DNA of 64,000 bases. Origin: Armigeres subalbatus. Lineage: Eukaryota > Arthropoda > Insecta > Diptera > Culicidae. Location of the stretch: the NCBI RefSeq assembly GCF_024139115.2, contig NC_085141.1, positions 175,224,994 through 175,288,993 of the forward strand, given 5' to 3'. The position numbers were made by a program, and so were the translations under genes. The notes beneath the pieces are model-generated. The model searched no databases and was not told the DNA's origin. It saw nothing but the letters and a program-made list of their open reading frames with translations. Shown here in pieces: positions 23,826-34,686 of the stretch (positions are counted from its first letter, which is position 1; every line of letters starts with the position of its first letter).

Positions 23826-24452
23826 AATACAAGCCAAATAAAGCGTATAAAACATTCATTTTATAATAGGGGAACTGCTCCATGAATTCATACCATTGTT
23901 CATAAAATTGCACTCAAATACTAAACACAACCAAATATATTATATTAACAATATGGTTCACTTCGACATTTTCCATACAACGAAATGGCGAACCATTTGC
24001 CGGCGATTACAACATCATCTAGCGAGCAAAGAGGAATCTAAACATGTTTTCTTCTTGTTTATTCTAGCAAATCCCATGGCGACGATGGCAACAGTCATGC
24101 AGCTGAAAAGATGACATTCGAAGGTATAGGGATGCCCATACTTTTTTGAATAAATCGATCATCAAATGATCGATTTTCCTCGTTTTAATAAAGTTTTACG
24201 ATAATATATAGAAAAACAAATTATGCTTCGTATGCTCCAATAATAGAAGCTGCTTCGACGTGGAAATGCTTGCTGTGCTGGTTTTCTACCCACAGCTTCT
24301 AGCTTCTAGTATATGTATATGCGCGGGAAGCTAGAAATGTGTATGGCGAAAGCATAACAAGCGGGTTATCAAACTGTCGGAACTTGTGGTTAAAAAAATG
24401 TGGTTTTACAGGACGGTGTTAGCTACACCCTAAATAATCTTCCCATTATATC
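23826..24452. other. Unassigned AT-rich DNA
   Basis: No gene recognised. A small local repeat of AGCTTCTAG lies near 24290-24345. Confidence 0.3.
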
Positions 24453-24454
24453 TA

Positions 24455-24643
24455 GGGGTAATGACGGCTTTGGCAGGTTTTGTTCTATTATTGGCAGGGG
24501 TTTTTATAACTCATTATGCTCAGATTTGGTCCAAACATTCGTTGCTTATCAAAGAATTTTGTGGCCAAATTTCATAAAAATTCGGTCGACAACTCCCCCG
24601 CTGCCAATAATAGAACAAGACCTGCCAAAGCCGTCTGTTCCCC
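24455..24643. mobile_element. TA-flanked MITE with long inverted ends (189 bp)
   Basis: The outer ends match as inverted repeats for about 45-50 bases: a GACGGCTTTGGCAGGT block followed by TTGTTCTATTATTGGCAG on the left, and their complements on the right ending CCCC at 24643. TA flanks both sides (24453-24454, 24644-24645). No coding capacity. Confidence 0.85.
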
Positions 24644-24649
24644 TACGTG

Positions 24650-25184
24650 AAAAACAACTTGTTTTTTTCACAGTACTATTCACGTACCAATTAAGTGATT
24701 CAAAGGTCGAGGCACTCAATTTCACTCAATCGGCTAGCACTATAGTGTGTCACATGAAGATAACGTGACTGTTTTATTGCTATCATGACTGATCTAATTT
24801 TGATTGTTTTTCTTTTACTTTATCGAAAATTAAAAATATAACACAAAATTCTTCACCGGTTTTTATTTCAATTGAAATTCTAAACATAAATATTTACATC
24901 TTTGTCTTTAAACTCAAATGAGTGACATAAAATCCATTATAGCACTCATTTGGATGCTATAATGAAAAATCAACATCAGATCAGTAGTTACATGACTATA
25001 TTTTGCTGAATCAGCTTGGGTAATGATGGCCATGACATCAGAATTTTCCAAAGGCAAGTTCATCTATCGCTTCAAGGCTTGTCGAGCTACGCATTGCATG
25101 GAATGGAATATGACCGTTCTTTGCAGCAACATGATTTATTGGTAAGAATGATCATTTGAAGTAAATCAGTTCGTACCGTTTTGT
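24650..25184. other. Unassigned AT-rich DNA
   Basis: No gene, tandem array or terminal repeat recognised. Confidence 0.3.
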
Positions 25185-25220
25185 TACAGATTTATCATAT
25201 TATAGCCCATTTTCCATCAT

Positions 25221-27185
25221 AGCATAGCATAGCATAGCATAGCATATCTGACCGCACACTATCCTGGGTTGGCCGTCGATAGGGACGTTAGATGCGCCAG
25301 AAAAACAGCCTGGGGCTTGGCATGTTTTTCATTCAACGATCCCTTTGTTCAACACCTGGCCAGGTCCTTACGATCAGTGGGGAGTTGGGTGGGAAGTATT
25401 GATTAGATACCTACTTAAGAAGATGCGGAGAACTCGCGCGACCTTCATAGGTATCTGGAGTTGGAATTTGGATGGGTTATTAAGGGGTGCTTTTCTTGGC
25501 GAAAAAGCGTGAATATTATATTTTCATTGGTATTGATATTGTAAAAGGTGATGTTTTGTTCTTGAATGTAATATGAATGAATATATTTTGGCAAAACAAT
25601 TCCATTGATTTTGCATTCTGCAGCATATTTCTGAAATAATAAATTGTAGTAATATTAGAGTGTGATGTAGTGTGATGCGTCTTCAGAATCTACGACGCGT
25701 CTTCAAGAAATCAGCGTCACTAGATCACCGTGTGTCAAAAATTATAAAAATACAAATGGTAAAAATTATTAAAATAAATATGTTTCTTCTATTATATTGG
25801 AAATGTTACCTTTCCTTTGTATCTTGTCAGCTCCTCCAGTTTTTGTAAAGTTTGATCATCGAACGTATTAAAATTTTGTCAGATAATAACGTCTTAGGCA
25901 AATGATGCCCTCTCGATCTTCCCGTATTTTTTTAGTAAATTTTTAATAAATATTTTAATGAAAATGTGGAAAAATAGATATTAGAAAATGTGACAATATG
26001 AAGGGATCAAAATATGTATATATAAAAATATGAGAATATGAAAATATAAAAAAAAATTAATATGAACATTTGAAAATCTAAATAATAATGAATATGATAG
26101 TAAATAAAATATCAAAATATGACAATATGGATATATGAAAATATAAATCATGAATAAATGGAAATATGTTATATAACTGAAATATGAAATATAAGAAGTA
26201 AACATTGAAACAAGCAAAATTATGAGAATATATCACATGAAAGCATAAGAAAAAGAAAGTGTGAAATATGAAAATAACTTCACACTTTCACACTATTATA
26301 TTCACATGCTATAAAAATGAAAATATGAGAAAACGAAAGTATGAAAATATAAATGTATATGAAAAAATTAATATATGAAAATAGAAATATATGAAAATAA
26401 AGATATATGAAAATATAAATAAATGAAAACATAAACATATAAAAATATGAACGCACGAAGAAACGAAAATATGAAAACAAGATAAAATGGAAATATAAAA
26501 ATTTGAACATAGGAAGATATGAATAAATGATAAAATGAGATCGTGATATTATGAATACATTTTTGAAAAATATTTAAATACAAATATGAAAATATATAAG
26601 TCAAAAATATAGTTCCTTATCAGCAGTGTATGGCAGCATAAAAATACAACATAATGAAATTATGAAAGCATAAAAATAAAAAAATATATGATAAAAAAAT
26701 AGCAAAATTTGAAAATATGGGAGTATAAAAATATGACATTATGAAATTAATTAAATATAGAACATATAAATATGGAAAAGTGAGGAAATAAATATACGAA
26801 AATAAGAATTTATTCAAATTCCAAATTCATCAAAAAATGAAAGTGGAGTAAAACTCATGTTTCTTCTGAAATTACTGTCCAGATTGCTATCAGAAATCAA
26901 GGTAGGTGTAGTCCTTGATTTCAATCTAAGACAGAAATTACAAAAGCGTGAGGATTACTTCTCCGTACTACGCCCATCTGTACCGCAACTAGGGGAGGGA
27001 AAGGAAATGTTGATGTGATACTTAAAGAGAGGCTCTTTCCTCAGCGACACCCTCATAAGTACCACGGAGTTGGATATTGGGAAGGTATTCGTTGGGTCAG
27101 GATTTGCCTGTAGCTGGCAATGTGACCGTGGTAGATCTTACCCCGTAACACACCACGTAAAGGTGTCTACCCAGCGTTACGGGTA
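25221..27185 (-). mobile_element. Retroposon with (GCATA)n tail and 22-bp TSD
   Basis: A 22-base direct repeat beginning ATTATAGCCCATTTTCC (one mismatch) lies at 25199-25220 and 27186-27207. A pentanucleotide run AGCAT (25221-25248) next to the left copy marks the 3' end of a minus-strand insertion. A module with TATGAGGG/TATGAAGG and TTAAGTA motifs occurs near both ends (about 25260-25480 and 26950-27180) and again at 13690-13830. The middle is filled by an AT-rich minisatellite. There is no coding frame. Confidence 0.7.
25980..26820. repeat. AT-rich minisatellite (ATATGAAAATATAAA-like)
   Basis: Degenerate units of about 8-16 bases built from ATATGAAA and ATATAAA run for some 840 bases. Apparent minus-strand open frames here encode only F/I/Y-rich runs and are artefacts of the repeat. 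Confidence 0.85.
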
Positions 27186-27268
27186 ATTATAGCCCATTTT
27201 CCGTCATTGCTAAAAATAGAGTGTGCAACTCGTTGCAAAACTAGATTTTTTCAGCACTCGTAGTATTT

Positions 27269-28138
27269 TGGGCTGCAAAATGGTGGGTTGACATCAAGGA
27301 AGGAGCGCCCAACAGAGCTCTGGTCCCCACAAGTCCCTATCTCACGCTTCCACGGGTCGTCCGATGACAAAAGACCGCCAGCTAAGGGTTGTGTACTTAG
27401 CTGGTAGTGTAGCCTGGGCACTGTTGTCCTTCTGACATCAGCTAGAGTGAGAAGGTACGCCTCGAGCGTCTGTTCACCAGGAGGTGCGGCTCAAACAGCG
27501 TCTGCCTGATACCCAGCGGCTGATTAACGAAATGCTGTATCGCGTCAGCTATACCTAAGGTGGCAGTCCCATCATCGCGATGTAGGTAACGCGACCCCGG
27601 TAAGGTAGCTTACTGAAGCCTCTCAAATACCACGAAAAATGGGGATAGAAGAAAAAGAGAACGTTATTTTTGGCTACTACTCTGATTCTTCCGGTGGCTT
27701 TATACGGCCATGAGACATGAACGTTAAAGGAGGCTGATCGGAGAGCTTTCGGAGTGTTTGAGCGTAAGGCGCTGCGGACAATACTCGGCGGTAAACAGGA
27801 GAACGGTATCTGGCATGTCGCATGAATCACCAGGTGTATAAAGGGCTGGACATCATTAAGCTATTACATCACGGCAGACTACGGTGGGCTGGTCACGTTG
27901 TTCTTATACCGGAAGAACGTCAAGCGAAGATTATATTTAGTAGAGAACCCGAAAGAGGCCGCAGGCTTCGTGGAAGGCCGCGTACACGATGGCTTTTTGC
28001 AGTTGAAGAGGACCTGAGGGCGCTCAATGTTCAGGGCGACTGGAAGCGATTGGCCCAGGATCGAGTCCAGTGGAGAAGGATACTCCATTCGGCGTAGGTT
28101 CATCGAAGAGCTGTAGCCCATCAAGTATCAAGTAAGTA
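27269..28138 (+). mobile_element. RTE-like LINE derivative with internal deletion and 7-bp TSD
   Basis: It is flanked by AGTATTT (27262-27268, 28139-28145). The first 390 bases are non-coding and GC-richer, like a LINE leader. From about 27667 the sequence encodes only the C-terminal end of an RTE-like protein. The 3' end is an AAGTAAGT tail. The leader joined directly to the 3' end suggests an internally deleted, non-autonomous copy. Confidence 0.65.
27690..28097 (+). pseudogene. RTE-like ORF2 C-terminus, third family
   Basis: The translation shows LYGHET (then a stop), FGVFERKALRTILGG and, after a frame break near 27822, HGRLRWAGHV, RGRPRTRW and VEEDLRAL. These match the C-terminal landmarks of the RTE-like copies at 5113 and 9486, but the sequence differs enough to be another family. 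The endonuclease and RT domains are absent. Confidence 0.75.
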
Positions 28139-28392
28139 AGTATTTATCCAACTCGACAAGCCTGGTTATAAACGTACAACAAGTTATCAAAATAGTAGTT
28201 TGTGCAACAAGTTGCAAAAAGATGATTTTTTCAGCAGGAGTCGTACGTTTATCGACGAGGCTTGCCGAGTTGGATAAATACTATGAGTGCTGAAAAAATC
28301 GAGTTTTGCAACGAGTTGCACACCCTTTTTTTTGCAATGACGAAAAATGAACTTTAAATATGACAAATCTGTACCAATATTATACTTGTACA

Positions 28393-28740
28393 CAGAGATG
28401 CATCTGAACACGAGAACGCGTGTTCGTGTTCAAAACGTTCTGAACACTGCAGACTGTTCAAGAGCACTGACCGAACTTAGCAACTTGTATCCTAGGAAAA
28501 CAAACTCAAGCGACGGCATGCTACTCATTTTTCGGCAAGTAATGGAACACGTGGGCATGTAACGGATAGAAAACAAGCATGCTCGTATGTTTTTGCATAA
28601 ATCCAAATCTAAGGAATCTTAGTTACCATGATCGTTTTGCTTGCGTACCAACCTAGTGCACACTGAACTGTGTTCAGAGTTCAAAAATTTGAACACCAAA
28701 GCACGCTCTTGGCTCATGTTCTGTTCAGGATGCATCTCTG
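28393..28740. mobile_element. hAT-type MITE with exact 8-bp TSD
   Basis: The 8-bp direct repeat CTTGTACA is perfect at 28385-28392 and 28741-28748. The ends are inverted: CAGAGATGCATCTGAACA and the complement of CAGAGATGCATCCTGAACA. An 8-bp TSD and CAG-type ends are hallmarks of hAT transposons. At 348 bp with no transposase frame, it is non-autonomous. Internally, GAACAC/GTGTTC motifs recur. Confidence 0.88.
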
Positions 28741-29571
28741 CTTGTACATGTCCAATTCCTTCCATAATTTACTCAACATGATCATACTTGCCGTGCCGCA
28801 ATGCATAGTTCGATAAACCGTGAAGCGATATTGATATTGACATTTGCATTAGACAAGTGATGAAGGCATGACAGAGCATGTCATTTGTAGTCAAGCATAA
28901 AATAAGCACAAGGAAGAATGGCAAAAATGTGCAGTAAATTTTATGCGTCAAACAAATACATTTGGTTTTTAGATGCGTGACCGAAAAATAATTACATATT
29001 TTATGTTTTGCAGTCTAAAATTATTTACAATATTTACACATTTCAATTAAAGCTAACACAAATCAATATTACCATTAGAATTTTTAGATTACGCCATTTA
29101 TTATATGATAATTGGTATTTCGTATTGAAGAGGCCGTTTGCAACATGATATTCAATTCATTTTGGGTTGTCAATAGAAATCTTTTCAAACAATATAATGA
29201 AGATTTTAGTATACTATATTATTGTAAGATAAGTTTCTCTGATAGGAAACCGAGCTAGAAACGCATGCGCAATGCAGAGAGAAATCCAGTAAGACTCGAG
29301 TGTCAAGCGCTTTGCTATCTCGTTCTCCCAGAGGTTATATTCTCTCTATGTTAATTTTTTGAAGCAAGCGGTCATACTCTCTCTGTGCATAGATGGTAGA
29401 ATTCCAAGACAGAGTCTTGGAAGTGTAAAGGAATTACTCTGATTGATATGGTTCTGTAGAAAACATTTCAAGTCATATGACATAATGAAGAGGAGATTCT
29501 TTCCACCAATTCAATATGAATTGATCATCTTTGAATTAAACTACTAAATAAAGTCAAAGTGGCGGACCACA

Positions 29572-29623
29572 ACAAAATATTGTTCGAACATCGTTAATGT
29601 AATATGTTCGAACAATATTTTGT
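29572..29623. repeat. Perfect 20-bp inverted repeat (hairpin)
   Basis: ACAAAATATTGTTCGAACAT at 29572-29591 is exactly complementary to 29604-29623, with a 12-base loop. It may be a tiny MITE or a cruciform-prone site. Confidence 0.85.
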
Positions 29624-30946
29624 AAATAAAATAAAATGATTAACAGTTAAGTTTTAAACTATTATCAGTTATTACAATATTAATTAAAGAACATACTGTT
29701 GTGAAATTTTCAGGCGAACCAGAATAAATACACATAATCAAATATTAGCAAAAGCATAGTCCAAACCAGTGTTTTACGTTATTTGGCTACTAATGAAAGC
29801 GTGGTATCTCACAATGGTGTATATTAGAATCTATTATCTTCATTGACAAATTCTCCTGCAAGTACTTTAAGTATTTTCGATCTACGTTGGGTTCTTTTTG
29901 AGCCTATTGGAAAAAGCGGGAAAACAGAAAATGTGACCTTCCAATTTCCATCTTGTATTTTTAATCCACCCTCGATAGTTCTACAAACCCGTTTTTATGC
30001 AAAATTCTACCCAACTGTCAAATCTTAGCTGGAATAATTCCTCATTCTATATAAATTTAAACGCATTCCAAATGTTATATTTAAGCTATTCTTCATCTAT
30101 CTATCGTATCTTGTTAAATTTACTTTCAACCAGATTCAACAAAAAAAAAAAACAATAAAATGCGGATTAAATAGTGATAAAGGATATCTCAACTAATTTT
30201 AGATACGTATAATAAGCCATGCAGACAACTTGCTGTTGTCTGTTGCTTAACTTCTTTAATGTCAAATTTCCCAAAGAATCATGACGCTTCTTTAAACCAA
30301 AAAAAAATATATAAAAGTGTTGCAGTCAAATGAGCAAACAGCAACATGGTGCGAGTAGGTACAATGCGAGAAGAATGTAAACTTCCACAGTAACCTCGTA
30401 TAGCTCTCCAACTGCTTCAGCGTGCGTCAATTTCGATATAGGGCACCGGTCCCGCCGGATACAGTTCAACGAGCTATATCAAATTTATTGTACATTTCCA
30501 CAAAAATATGCCTACCACACTTCTTCTACAACATTTGATTTTCCGTTTGCATTCGATTAAACATAATCGATTAAGTTTGCGAAAAAAACATCAAGCATCC
30601 CTATTTTTTTTTCATGATGACATTTTGAAGTGTGTGTAAAACGATCGTCATATTTTGGGTGGTTCGATTTACGTGTGTATCGATCCTTTTGGACGCGAGT
30701 TGGCGCCACATGTGGTGTCGCCAAAATTTCGTGAGAGTGAATCATATTGTTAATATATTATATTTGACACAACCCAATACTGGTGAGCTACCAAATTATT
30801 GATTACAACAACCAAATAGCATACTCATACATACATACAAGATACATACTCATGCAATGACGGGCATAGAAAAGCTTTCAAATAATAAACGAGGAAATGC
30901 TAATAGAATACAGAATAGAAGTTGAAAAGAAGGCCAAGCTCCAGTT

Positions 30947-30977
30947 GGAATGTAGAGCCATAGAAAAAGAAGAAGAT
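30947..30977 (+). repeat. Possible SINE/LINE 3' tail remnant
   Basis: GCTCCAGTTGGAATGTAGAG, then GCC and AAGAAGAAG repeats, follow the same layout as the Feilai 3' end (CCCCAGTGTGGGGATGTAAT, GCC, AAGAAG). It is likely the relic of a Feilai-related or partner-LINE 3' end. Confidence 0.4.
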
Positions 30978-32419
30978 GGATTACATACTGAAAATCAACA
31001 AACTATTGTCGAATAAGCCAATACCGATACCAAAATGTTAGATAATTCATCTCGTCAATAGTGATCAATGCTATTTTTTATTTATTTCGACTGTTACGCA
31101 TCTCCGCCAGTTACAAAATAGTTAGAAATATAAAATAATGCAAGTTTATTCAAAGTGTGTCAACGCTCTGTCAGACAATCACCTGAAATCAGAGATTTGA
31201 AGTGGTGTCGGTTTTACCCGCAGTGTCGGTTTTACCCACAATTCACCTAAGCCTATCTAAACTTTTTTGTCAGACGCTTATAGTAAATTGTCATATCAGT
31301 TTAGTGTTTGTACGCTAGAATGAATGCTACACAAGACATGTAGTCTGCCACTGTTCTTACATTTTTGTAAAGGACGTGCTTCATTCCCCATAGTAAACGT
31401 TGCTATCATTTCTCAAATTACCCATCACTTTTCAACAGCCAGACGTTTTCATTCGTTCCTAATTCCGGTATCGAAGTAGAATCAATCAACAAAATCATTA
31501 TCAAACGGCAGACATCCTATCCGGAGCTTCCAACAGATCCTTATTTTTATTATTGTTCAAATTATGAAATTACTTTATGGTAATTGGTTTTCAGTGCAAA
31601 GTCAACGACTTTTTGGGCTAAGGAAACTCGCAAGATGGAAGAAAAAGCTCCAGACAGTATCCAACCACAAGTTAATCGTGGGGGGAAGACAATAAAAATG
31701 CAGTTAATGCCAAATCAGAAGACGATCAAAGTGTACAATTAAAAATGCTTTATCTTAAGTGTGAGAGTATTGCAATTGCAAGGGTGGAGAAGGTGCTTCG
31801 TTTTTACGGTCTCGAGAAACCTTCGTTAAGAAATGCAACGACCGAAACGGATTGTCTTAGCTGGGGATAAGATGTGTGTCACTCAGGGTTTATTTTTTCG
31901 TTTCTGTTTTCGGAGCGCGCGATGGTGTTATCGGCGATCTTAAATTTCGAGGAGGCGCTATAATACCCAACGGGAGTCATCAATTCATCGAATGGCTTAT
32001 TGTGTTGTGAATGGCATTTATATCGATGTAACTTGACAAGTGATACTGCAAGAGTTGAAAGGTGGTTTTGCAAAGATTGACGCTAATTTACATATTTATA
32101 CGATGTGCTGATATGAGTCAGACCTATCTTATGAAGTATTATTTCGCTTTAGGAAGAAATTTTACTTTGGAAAGTAATTTAGCTTATTTTCAATTAATAG
32201 GTATCGGGTATCTCAAAAACTCCTTGCCAAATAGATAACGAGCCTGATTTAGAGTAATTTGCGAAGGTAAAGATACCTGTGCCGAAGCAATATGTTCTTT
32301 CTCTGGATTGCAATATATTCGCAAAGCAGTAAGGCTGAAGGCACAGTCGTAGAACTAAAGGAAGCAAATAAAAGGGCGAACAACAGTAAAATAAGTTTTG
32401 AGAATTTAATAATTCAATG

Positions 32420-32710
32420 GCGAAGCGAAACCTCCAAAAAATTATGCACATAGCAGCAAAATAAAATTTCCTTGAAAAATTAGAAATTTTCCAATAAAAA
32501 GTTAGAAAATTTCCAATAAATAAATATAATATTTTCCCAAATAATGCAAAATTTCCATAAACAATTGAGAATTTTCCACAAAACAAAAATAAATTAGCAC
32601 TTTTAGAAGTAGAGATAACAGTTATAAAAGAAGATTTTTCCATAAAGAAATCAAAATGTTCTACGAGAAAAATACAAAATTTCCATAAATCAATCAATAT
32701 TAGCAATAAA
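32420..32710 (-). repeat. Dispersed AT-rich repeat, copy 2
   Basis: Read on the minus strand, this aligns with 22641-22895. The open frame across it is a by-product of TTT/AAA-rich sequence and should not be read as a gene. Confidence 0.55.
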
Positions 32711-32778
32711 CAATTACAATTTTTTTCACAGAATATTTTGTTACGTTAACCCTGAAAATGATAAAAAATTATGAAAAA

Positions 32779-33105
32779 TTACTTATATAAATATTTCATA
32801 GAGTAAAAGCGCAATGTGGTGAGTTTTAGATTGTTGCTATAAACTTTAGCCCTTTCGTTACGGAATTTTTCGGGACCTAGTTTTTCGAACGGGTACGCTA
32901 CATAGCCTACCGAACCTTTACGTAGAATAACAAAAGTAAAATCAAACCCGCTTGGAATATATCGCGGAGGCACTGATCCACTGATAGCTGTTGAGCTTTT
33001 CTCAGCCATCATCGTAGCCGTAGGTAATTTATTCTCCAAGTCTGTCAGCATATCGCCAGTCACAATAGCTGCTCGAGTTGACAAGAATCTTTTACGCTCT
33101 TCTTG
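32779..33105 (-). other. Unrecognised open frame, possible gene fragment
   Basis: About 100 residues of mixed, non-repetitive composition, including SGSVPPRYIPSGFDFTFVI and GYVAYPFEKLGPEKF. They look more protein-like than the low-complexity frames nearby. There is no family match I can name, no clear initiator and no splice signal I trust. It could be a host exon, a retrocopy fragment or chance. Confidence 0.2.
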
Positions 33106-34206
33106 GCGCCGTCATAAACAATGGAAAAGGCCTGTCTTATTGTGCCCATTTGCAAGAGAAGGTAAATTTCACTCACGTTTTGTTTGTCTATGCGCGTCGT
33201 TGACTCAGCACGAAATTCCCACAAAGCTGAACAACGCCACACTAAATGGAGTTCGTTTAGCATACAATGCTAAACATGTCATAATTCAAAGAATGGCAGA
33301 TGGCAACAATCCGCATGGTGTCGAGGAAGTTAACCGGGGCGACTTAACAGATTAGATGCAATTAACTTGTTGAGCTCGGCATATTTATGTTCTGTTCACA
33401 ACCAGATGTTAGCGACCCTGCTGAATCAGTCGTTGATCTACATTTAAAGCTCTTAACAGAACATGACTTCGAAACAAGCATCCCCTCCTTTCTTATGGCA
33501 ACCAAAAAGCGCATCGACTCGAAACAAGTCCTCATTCAGGACATGCATTGACAGTTTGGTGTCGTAAATATGTTTGAACGAGGATTAATGATTACAGCGA
33601 CACTGTGTTTCGGGGCATGGGGTTTTAATCCGGCCGGGCTCCGAATTTTTGTTCACGTACCTACAAACGAATGCATCCTCGGTGAAGTGGTCCAAAAAAA
33701 TTCACAGCTTCAATTCAGTCAGCGTGTGTGGGACATCAGCCAGCATCGAACTCGTTTTTAGTGCACTTGAAACTCGAAGAGTGAAAAAACCTGATTTTTT
33801 GTCGATGGCAGCGTATGTCAAGCCATACGGTGCCCTTGCCTGGAGGATGGAGGAATTCGCGCGACCACAATGCATATCCACCCAATTATTTCGGTGAAGT
33901 AACTGCATAAACTTGAATAAAATGTGGTCGGTTGGAATGACGAAACATGACTACTTCGCTCACGTCTTTTTTGGCATTTGGTAATAGGGTGATAATGTTT
34001 CAAAAACCGTTTTAGAGATCGCGTTCATTTAAGTTTCCCTAAATTACAAGAACGTTAGAGGTAGTAAGACGTCGTGGGATACTGTAAAGTATTTTTTATC
34101 TTTATTTGTGTGAATTTTGATAAATAGTCTGTTCTTCACTTGACCTAAATAACCAAGACTCAAGGGCACTTGGAGGGGAAGGGGGTTAGAGGCTGTGGGA
34201 AGTGTG

Positions 34207-34620
34207 AGAACTGTGAGGTCTGCATGGGAGGTTTGACGAAATGGTCGTTTGGCAAAAAGGGCCATTTGGCCGAAAATGTTATTCGACCGAAATGGTTATG
34301 AGGCCGAATGTGTTTTATAACCAAACTGCTCATATCGCCGTAAAATTCGTTTGGTCGAAATTTGGTCCAAATGCTCATTTAGCAAATAGGGCCATTTAAC
34401 CGGGTATACCCCGTTAGGCATAAGTACGTCAGACGTAAAGACGTTAGGCATAATGGACGTTAGGCATAAAATGACCCAAAGAACAGCCCATGACATAAAG
34501 AAAGCAGAATTATGTCTAACGTCCATTATGCCTAACGTCCGTTATACCTATCGTCCTTATGCCTAACGTACCTATGCCTAACGTAGCGGACCACATTTAA
34601 CCGGATTGAGTGTCATTTTT
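34207..34620. repeat. Degenerate GGCCATTTGGCCGAA-type repeat
   Basis: Short variants of CGAAATGGT, GGCCATTTGG and GGTCGAAAT recur. The block is interrupted by the element at 34404-34593. Confidence 0.6.
34404..34593. mobile_element. TTAGGCATAA MITE with exact 11-bp TSD
   Basis: CATTTAACCGG occurs as a perfect direct repeat at 34393-34403 and 34594-34604. The 190 bases between fold back on themselves through several copies of ACGTTAGGCATAA on the left and TTATGCCTAACGT on the right. A TSD of 9-11 bp suggests a Mutator-like target. No coding capacity. Confidence 0.75.
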
Positions 34621-34686
34621 GTCCATATGACCTAATGCAAATAGTAGCGGTATTCTAGGGTAGTTAATTATGTTTGCGTTGTATTA

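Larger units (their letters stand above)
25187..28371. mobile_element. Palindromic TA-flanked MITE split by two insertions
   Basis: The left end CAGATTTATCATATT (25187) and right end AATATGACAAATCTG (complement, ending near 28371) are flanked by TA. Further in, GTGTGCAACTCGTTGCAAAA on the left (27218) mirrors the right arm at 28290-28322, and CAGCACTC-GTAGTATTT is mirrored at 28280-28300. Removing 25221-27185 and 27269-28138 with one TSD copy each restores a continuous palindrome of roughly 330 bases. The restored arm reads AGTATTTATCCAACTCG across the second insertion site, as in the opposite arm. Confidence 0.75.
28749..34200. other. Mostly unassigned AT-rich DNA
   Basis: About 5.4 kb without a recognised gene. 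It contains a 20-bp palindrome pair (29572-29623), a LINE/SINE-like tail (30947-30977), a dispersed repeat (32420-32710) and a weak open frame (32779-33105). GTGTCGGTTTTACCC is repeated in tandem near 31205-31240. The stretch may be intronic or intergenic. Confidence 0.35.

Noticed and set aside
25981..26817. Several minus-strand open frames rich in F, I and Y, looking like membrane proteins
   Set aside because: They are translations of the ATATGAAAATATAAA minisatellite, with no start context, domain or sequence diversity.
32194..32706. 170-residue minus-strand frame rich in F and L, like a membrane protein
   Set aside because: It overlaps a dispersed AT-rich repeat also present at 22641-22895.
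32779..33105. Integrated viral gene fragment
   Set aside because: No recognisable viral motif; composition alone does not support it.
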